Assembly: GCF_002097715.1 (NCBI RefSeq)
Contig: NZ_CP020738.1
Span: forward strand, 2,852,001 to 2,916,000
DNA from: Burkholderia ubonensis subsp. mesacidophila
GTDB taxonomy: Bacteria > Pseudomonadota > Gammaproteobacteria > Burkholderiales > Burkholderiaceae
Direction: 5' to 3'
Length of the DNA: 64,000 nucleotides
Both the position numbers and the translations under genes were made by a program. The notes under the pieces are model-generated. The model saw only the letters and a list, made by a program, of their open reading frames with translations, was not told where the DNA came from and searched no databases. Within the stretch, counting starts at the first letter, position 1. Each line of letters starts with the position of its first letter. Shown one piece after another: positions 58,653-64,000 of this stretch.

Positions 58653-61600
58653 CTAATTTCGCCAGGGATAAAGGTAATTGTCGCGCGTGACCGAGTCCCA
58701 CATCTTCCGATTACCGCGAAAGGCTTTTAAAAGGCCCTTGTTGTCCTTTCCTCCGACAGGAGTGAAATACCAAACCTCCTTGAGCCCCTTGTGCGGGTTA
58801 TCGAACTCCTCCATATTCTTGATCACATCGTGGCAGGGCTGTACGGACGCCATGCTCCGGTCCTTCACCGTTTTTTCCCAATCCTTCATCGTGCAGGGCG
58901 ACAGCTCTGTCCACAATACCTTCACATCGTTCCCGTATTTCTCCAGCAGCAGCCGGTCAGGATGGCCCCCCTTGTCTCCACCATGCAAGACTTTGTACTG
59001 GCCGTCGTGCAACAGGACGGCAGCGATATTCTTGCCGCCGGTCTTTCGAAGCGCCGGGTTATCCTTCAAATACTCTTCGACGGCGCGCCGCACCCCCTCC
59101 TGGGTCTCCGGCTTGTCGTGGCCGAAGTAATGCGGCGTCGGCCGGATCGGAATTCCCGAGAGCCCCAACGGATCGGCCCAGCCCAATCCGTTCGGCGCGT
59201 ACGCGTAGAGGTTCACGCCGCCGAGCAGGTGGATCGGATCGGGGCTCAGAAACTGGCCGATGGCGGGATCGTAGTAGCGGTGGCGGTTGTAGTGCAGCCC
59301 TGATTCAGCGTCGTAATACTGCCCCTGGAACCGCAGCGGCTGATCCAATGCAGCCTGCATCCCGACCGGACTGACCTGACCCCACGCGCCGTAATGGCCC
59401 TCCCAGACGATCGAACCAGAAAGGTCGGTCAGTCGCACCGGCGCGCCGTTCGGGTCGGTATGGAAAACATGCAGTCCCTCGGACGCCGGCGCGAAGAACG
59501 GCATCGCCGCCAGTGGCCGGAACGTCCCCGGATAGAAGACCCACTCGCGCGCGTCGCTGTATTCATCCGCCACATTCTCGCGATCAGGATGCAGGTCGGC
59601 GGTCGCGTTGCCGTGCGCGATTTCCCCCACCAGCGCATTGCCTTCCCAGAAGAAACTGCAGGTGCGCGACCCGCTGGTCCAGCCGGAGCTTGAGCCCGTC
59701 CGTGCGCCGGGCTCGCGCTGGATCTGCGTGATCTTTCGGGTGCGCCGGTGGAGCGCGTCATACGCGTAGCGGGTGTGGATGCGCAACGCGCCGGTTGCCG
59801 CGCCGTCCTCCGTCAGGCGCACCGCCAGCGTTTCGATCAGGAGCCCGTCACCATCCCAGCGCAACTGCAGGTCCTGTTGCGCGTCCTGCTTGCGCAACAG
59901 ATTGCCGACACGGTCGAACGTGTAGTGGCAGCCATCGTGCTCGCCCTCGCGCAACCACGTGCCGGTTTGCGGCCCGTGGCCGAACCCGCCGGCGCGATTG
60001 TCCTGACGAACCCGCGTCTTCAACAAAGCGCCCACCGGGTCGCACAGGAAACGGTGCAGTTTCCCTGTCGGGTCGAGGTGGCCAGTCAGCCGGCCCACCG
60101 GGTCGTAGTCGAAGCGCTCGATGCCGAGTCGGGAATCACGTTTCGCGGTCATCTCGCCATTCGCGTCGTATGCGTATTCCGTGGCGAACACCGGACCGGT
60201 GCCGGCCAGCAGCGTCTGCCGGGCCAATCGCCCATCCGGCGTATACGCCAGTTCGCGCCGCAACGCGTCGCCCAGGTGTTCGACGCAAACCCGCCCGAGC
60301 GCATCGCGTTCGAGGATGACCGGCGCGGCATCGTCAATCCGGATCGACGCGAGCGCGCCGAGCACGTCATACGCGTAGCGCACGGTATGTGCGACCGTCC
60401 CGCCGCCCGTGTCGAGCCGCGTGCGGCGCTCGATGCACTGGCCGGTCGCGTCGTACCGGCAAGCGATCGCGAAATCGTCGCCTTGCCGTTCTTCAACGCA
60501 CTGGCCGGCGTCGTCGTAGCGCAGTTCGACCCGGCTGTCGGGATTGGCCGCGACGGTCAGCCTGCCGCTACGGTCATATTCGAACGTCTCGATACGAAAC
60601 CCGTCGCGCTGTCGCGGGTCCGGCACCTGCTTCCGGACGATGCGCCCGAGCGGGTCGGTCCAATAGACAATCGCCTGCCCCAGCGGATCGATGCTGCGCG
60701 CCAGTTCGCCCAGCGGACCGTACTCGTAGCGGCGCGATTGGCCCCAGTAATCGACTTCCTCGACAATCCGGCCCAGCCCGTCGCGCTTGAGCTCGTAGCA
60801 TTCGCCGCGCTCGTTGACCACGCCGACCAGTTGTTCCTCGGTGTCGTAGCAGTATTCGACGACGCTTCCGTCCGGCGTCTGCCGTGCGCTGATCTGCCCC
60901 AGCGCCGAATACGCCAGCTGGGTCACGTTACCGGCCGGATCGCGGTAGCGCAGCAGATTGCCTTCGGCATCGTAGACGCAGTGGACCTCATGCCCGCCCG
61001 CTTCGATGGCGCGCGTCAGATTGCCGTTGCGGTCGTATTCGTAACGACTGACCTGGCCGAGCGCATTGATGACTTGAATCAGGTTGCCGAGCGCGTCATG
61101 CGTGTACTGCGTGCGATGGCCGAGCGCATCGGTTAGGACAGCCAGATAACCATCGGGATCGTACTCGAACCGGGTGACCGCGCCGTGTGGCCCGGTATGC
61201 GCGATGAGCTGGCCGTACTCGTCGTACGCGTAGTGATCGCTGGCCTGCGCCGGCGTCGTCTGCGAGAGCAGGTTGCCCCGTTCGTCCCACGCATAGCGCC
61301 ATTGCCCGCCGCCGGGCTCCGTCACGCACACCGGCTTGTGGTCGGCGTTGTACTCGGTGCGCCGCGCATCGCCATCCGGCAGGGTCTGCACGAGCAGATT
61401 GCCGCAAGCGTCGTATTCCCATGCGGCGGTCCGTCCCGCGGGGTCGGTTTCCGCGTTGGCGCGGCCCTGCGCGTCGTACCCATAGCTCGTCACATCGCCC
61501 AGCGGATCGATCCGGGCAACTGGCATGCCGCGTTCGTTGGATTGCAGGACCGTCGTGTGTCCCAGGGAATTCGTGATGCGGGTTTCCTGACGCGCCGGAT

Positions 61601-63287
61601 TGTAGGCAAAGCGGTAGTCGAAGAGGCCGTTGTCCCCCCACGCATGGTCGACGCGCCAGGCGCCATCGTCATGCTGCTGATAGCTGTAGTGGAAGGACAC
61701 CCCTCGGGCGCCGGTATGGCGCACCATCCGGTGCTCGCCGGCGTAGTCGAAACGGTGAGGCTGCGCCATCGCATCGACGACGGCGATCAGGTTCCGCGCG
61801 TGATCATGCTCATAGCCGACGAGCGGATGCGCGCGACCGCCGGCGTCGATCAGCGTCAACCCGGCAAGCAGGCCCGACACCATGCCGCTGCCGGTCGTGC
61901 ATGCGATCACGCGCCCGGTTGCGACGTCCCCCCGCCACTCGACCAGACGCGTGAGGCTGCCGTCCGGCCCGCGCTCGAACACCCACGCATTGCCGTTGAG
62001 ATCGGCGATGCGCTCGACCGGCAATATCAGCCGCGCATCTTCGGCGAGTGCACCTCTCCACCGCGCCGGCAGCATGAACCCGCACTCGATGCCGGCGCGC
62101 GTGCGCAGCACCAGCCGATCGTCGCGCCGGTACAGCGCGTGCCCATGCTGCCAGTCATGCACGCGGCCCGGCCAGCCGCTGTCGGACGGCATCATGTCGA
62201 ACGCCGTCGCATGGCCCGGGAAATATGCCGCGACGCCGACTCCGTTCTCGTCCCGGATCAACGCCAGCCGCGTATCGGCAGGCGTCCGCCAGCCGATCCC
62301 GATCGCGCCGGCATAGGTGTCGCGGCTGGCGTAATGCCGATCCCACACGAGCGGCAGGCGCCCGGGTACCGTGAAGTCATGCTGCTGGACCACGACCTCA
62401 CCCGTGATCGCGTCCACCGGCTCCGCGTGCAGCACATTGCAGCGCAGGAATCCGGGCTTCAGATGCAGCTTGTCGGCCAGCTTTCTCGCCCACTTGCTGC
62501 CCTGAAAGGCCTTGAACAGCCCCATCGCCAGCGCCGCCATGTTCATCACCGGCGGCCCGCCCACCAGCACCGGCCGCCCGGCCGGGATCGGCAGCATCAC
62601 CGACGACGGCATCGACGGGTACGTGCGCGCCGTATGGGCGCCGTTGTGCGGCGGCGGTTCGATGCCGACGGCCCAGCAGCTCATCGCCGGCAGCGCCATG
62701 AACGACATCGGATCGTTATTGGCCAGCACCGTCCGGCTGCCCATGTACGACTCTGCGTCGTTGGAGGGCATCGGCTCGTTGTCGGGCGGAGCGAACGCCT
62801 CGCCCAAAGGAAAATGCAGCCCGCGAACGTGGAACGTGTGCGTGCCGGCCGTGGCCCGCAGAAAGCCATTCACGAACACCGGCCGGCCCGCGATGCCGCC
62901 CATGCCGACGCCCGCGCCCAGCGCGTTTGCGGCCTCGCCGGCGATCGTCATGCCCTTTCCGGCAAGCTTGATGGCCTCGGCGGCCACCGGCTCGCTCATC
63001 ACGTCCGCCTGGGCCTGCCCGAGCGCGTCCGCCACCGGGCTCAAGGTCTCCTCGATCTGCGCCTCGACGTCAGGATGCGCGTCGAGATACTCGACGACCT
63101 CGTCCTCGACGAACGCAAACACGATGCTGCCGATCACGCCCTTCGCCGCCTCGATGTATTCGCGCAGGTCGAGCACGAAGCCGACATGCGGATGCGGCAA
63201 CGGCACTTCCGGGTCGGGGCCGACTGCGACCATATGGACGTCGACGCCGATCACGGGATCGAGGTGCTTGACGGCAGGCAAGGCCAT
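58653..63287 (-). CDS. Rhs/YD-repeat type VI effector with PAAR-like N-terminus and deaminase-like toxin tip
   Basis: ATG 63287 follows AAGGAG, giving 1544 residues. The N-terminus has a PAAR-like region (GRPVFVNGFLRAT, GRPVLVGGPPV) with hydrophobic helices. Next come the DAITGEVVVQQHDF entry, many YD repeats, and the Rhs core end GLHYNRHRYYDPAIGQFLSPDP to YAYAPNGLGWADPLGL at residue 1376. The last 168 residues (58656-59159) are a distinct, lower-GC toxin domain with GGHPDRLLLEKYG, WTELSPC and VQPCHDVI. That is an H, C, C pattern like nucleic-acid deaminases, though HPD replaces the usual H-x-E. No immunity gene follows: only 46 bases separate it from a convergent gene. Confidence 0.88.
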   Translation of the reverse strand: MALPAVKHLDPVIGVDVHMVAVGPDPEVPLPHPHVGFVLDLREYIEAAKGVIGSIVFAFVEDEVVEYLDAHPDVEAQIEETLSPVADALGQAQADVMSEPVAAEAIKLAGKGMTIAGEAANALGAGVGMGGIAGRPVFVNGFLRATAGTHTFHVRGLHFPLGEAFAPPDNEPMPSNDAESYMGSRTVLANNDPMSFMALPAMSCWAVGIEPPPHNGAHTARTYPSMPSSVMLPIPAGRPVLVGGPPVMNMAALAMGLFKAFQGSKWARKLADKLHLKPGFLRCNVLHAEPVDAITGEVVVQQHDFTVPGRLPLVWDRHYASRDTYAGAIGIGWRTPADTRLALIRDENGVGVAAYFPGHATAFDMMPSDSGWPGRVHDWQHGHALYRRDDRLVLRTRAGIECGFMLPARWRGALAEDARLILPVERIADLNGNAWVFERGPDGSLTRLVEWRGDVATGRVIACTTGSGMVSGLLAGLTLIDAGGRAHPLVGYEHDHARNLIAVVDAMAQPHRFDYAGEHRMVRHTGARGVSFHYSYQQHDDGAWRVDHAWGDNGLFDYRFAYNPARQETRITNSLGHTTVLQSNERGMPVARIDPLGDVTSYGYDAQGRANAETDPAGRTAAWEYDACGNLLVQTLPDGDARRTEYNADHKPVCVTEPGGGQWRYAWDERGNLLSQTTPAQASDHYAYDEYGQLIAHTGPHGAVTRFEYDPDGYLAVLTDALGHRTQYTHDALGNLIQVINALGQVSRYEYDRNGNLTRAIEAGGHEVHCVYDAEGNLLRYRDPAGNVTQLAYSALGQISARQTPDGSVVEYCYDTEEQLVGVVNERGECYELKRDGLGRIVEEVDYWGQSRRYEYGPLGELARSIDPLGQAIVYWTDPLGRIVRKQVPDPRQRDGFRIETFEYDRSGRLTVAANPDSRVELRYDDAGQCVEERQGDDFAIACRYDATGQCIERRTRLDTGGGTVAHTVRYAYDVLGALASIRIDDAAPVILERDALGRVCVEHLGDALRRELAYTPDGRLARQTLLAGTGPVFATEYAYDANGEMTAKRDSRLGIERFDYDPVGRLTGHLDPTGKLHRFLCDPVGALLKTRVRQDNRAGGFGHGPQTGTWLREGEHDGCHYTFDRVGNLLRKQDAQQDLQLRWDGDGLLIETLAVRLTEDGAATGALRIHTRYAYDALHRRTRKITQIQREPGARTGSSSGWTSGSRTCSFFWEGNALVGEIAHGNATADLHPDRENVADEYSDAREWVFYPGTFRPLAAMPFFAPASEGLHVFHTDPNGAPVRLTDLSGSIVWEGHYGAWGQVSPVGMQAALDQPLRFQGQYYDAESGLHYNRHRYYDPAIGQFLSPDPIHLLGGVNLYAYAPNGLGWADPLGLSGIPIRPTPHYFGHDKPETQEGVRRAVEEYLKDNPALRKTGGKNIAAVLLHDGQYKVLHGGDKGGHPDRLLLEKYGNDVKVLWTELSPCTMKDWEKTVKDRSMASVQPCHDVIKNMEEFDNPHKGLKEVWYFTPVGGKDNKGLLKAFRGNRKMWDSVTRDNYLYPWRN

Positions 63288-63491
63288 GGCTTCTCCTTCC
63301 GGATCTGCTGCATTCTGGCGGCCTGCTGGTGGACGAGGCCCGTGCTGCGCCATCGCGCGCGGAAAATCCGTTGCGCAACGCTACGGTCGATTTGCTCGGC
63401 AGCATTGACTATAGTGCACGAATCATCCGATGGTATGGCGATACGGACATCGGCCATGCGCACGCCCATGGCTGCGCGCGCCTCCCCGGTC

Positions 63492-64000
63492 TCACTCCCG
63501 TTTCACGTCAGCCTCCGCGACCATCGCCTCGCCGATCACGCGCTCACCGCGCGCGACCAGCGCCTCCCCCGCGCCGCGCATGTCGTCCGCCGCCTTGTTC
63601 TGGCTCAGCTTGCGCTTGCCGACCAGCCGCGTGATCTCGATCTGCAGCCCGACGATCGACTGCAGCATCATGTCGAGGTAGTCCTTCGGCGCATCCCCCA
63701 TCTTCCACGGTTCGGGCAGCGATGCTTCGTGCGTACGCGTGAGTCGGGCGACCAGGCCGCGCACGAAGCGCTCGTCGTCGCGCACCGTGATGCGCCCATG
63801 CGCATGCACGGCGACGTAGTTCCACGTCGGCACGTGCCGGTGCGTCACGTGCTTGCTCGGATACCAGCTCGGCGAGATGTACGCATCGCCGGCCCGGAAA
63901 ATCACCAGCACCTCGTCGCCGTCCGCGACGTCCTGCCAGACCGGATTCGCGCGGGCGACGTGCGCATGCAGCTCACCGAGCCCGCCGTCGCCGGCGATCA
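63492..64000 (-). CDS. FMN-binding PaiB-type protein (5' partial)
   Basis: The frame is open to the right window edge, so the N-terminus is missing. The visible 169 residues contain LHAHVARANPVW, AYISPSWYPSKHVTHRHVPTWNYVAVHAHG and WKMGDAPKDYLDMMLQSIVGLQIEITRLVGKRKLSQNK, characteristic of the PaiB/FMN-binding split-barrel family (negative regulators of sporulation or protease genes in Bacillus, flavin-binding proteins elsewhere). The gene is upstream of, and on the same strand as, the Rhs gene, 204 bases away. In Gram-negatives its role is not settled. Confidence 0.85.
   Translation of the reverse strand, partial: IAGDGGLGELHAHVARANPVWQDVADGDEVLVIFRAGDAYISPSWYPSKHVTHRHVPTWNYVAVHAHGRITVRDDERFVRGLVARLTRTHEASLPEPWKMGDAPKDYLDMMLQSIVGLQIEITRLVGKRKLSQNKAADDMRGAGEALVARGERVIGEAMVAEADVKRE

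Overview
This window is about 67% G+C and reads as a chromosomal segment of a Burkholderia species, most like the Burkholderia cepacia complex. The species call is inference from gene families and codon use. Supporting families are a choline ABC transporter with a GlxA/GbdR-type regulator, a liu leucine-catabolism cluster, a very large trimeric autotransporter adhesin, DUF2827 proteins, an OmpC-type porin and PAAR/Rhs type VI secretion cargo. I saw no tRNA, rRNA, CRISPR array, insertion sequence or phage genes. Both edge genes are cut by the window.

Left part (1-18515). A multi-heme cytochrome c (5' end outside the window) is followed by an Asp/Asn beta-hydroxylase-like protein and a LysR regulator divergent from a PACE efflux protein. 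Next comes an AT-richer type VI cargo cassette on the minus strand (3649-6055): a frameshifted double-PAAR gene, a PAAR gene, an M35-type metallopeptidase and a small exported OmpA-like partner. Then come choline uptake genes (choV-choW-regulator-choX), a lytic transglycosylase, a kdpB-kdpE pair that lacks kdpA, kdpC and kdpD, two acetyltransferase/NIPSNAP genes, an FMN reductase and a ferritin-like protein.

Centre (18516-36600). After about 1 kb of non-coding DNA, half of it AT-rich, lies a 3145-residue trimeric autotransporter adhesin whose Ser/Thr-rich stalk is built from repeats of 11 and 7 residues (129-bp DNA units). It is followed by an OmpA-like lipoprotein gene and a run of three DUF2827 genes (glycosyltransferase-like, about 380 aa each). 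A degenerate-EAL phosphodiesterase gene with a small partner, a candidate small RNA and a fourth, opposite-strand DUF2827 gene complete the island. I propose, as inference, that the DUF2827 proteins glycosylate the adhesin or a related surface polymer.

Right part (36600-64000). A His/Gly-rich exported protein precedes the leucine catabolic operon liuABCD, divergent from a TetR regulator with two matching operator-like palindromes. A Fur-box-controlled TonB receptor with a frameshift follows. Next is a putative periplasmic sulfur operon: DsrE-like Tat protein, substrate-binding protein, diheme c4-like cytochrome and TsdA-like thiosulfate dehydrogenase. The remaining genes are a secreted beta-propeller, a GFA protein, a porin, a GNAT remnant, a hydrolase, a two-component system divergent from a thioredoxin-like protein, an Rhs effector with an AT-richer, possibly deaminase-type toxin tip and no adjacent immunity gene, and a truncated PaiB-like gene at the edge.
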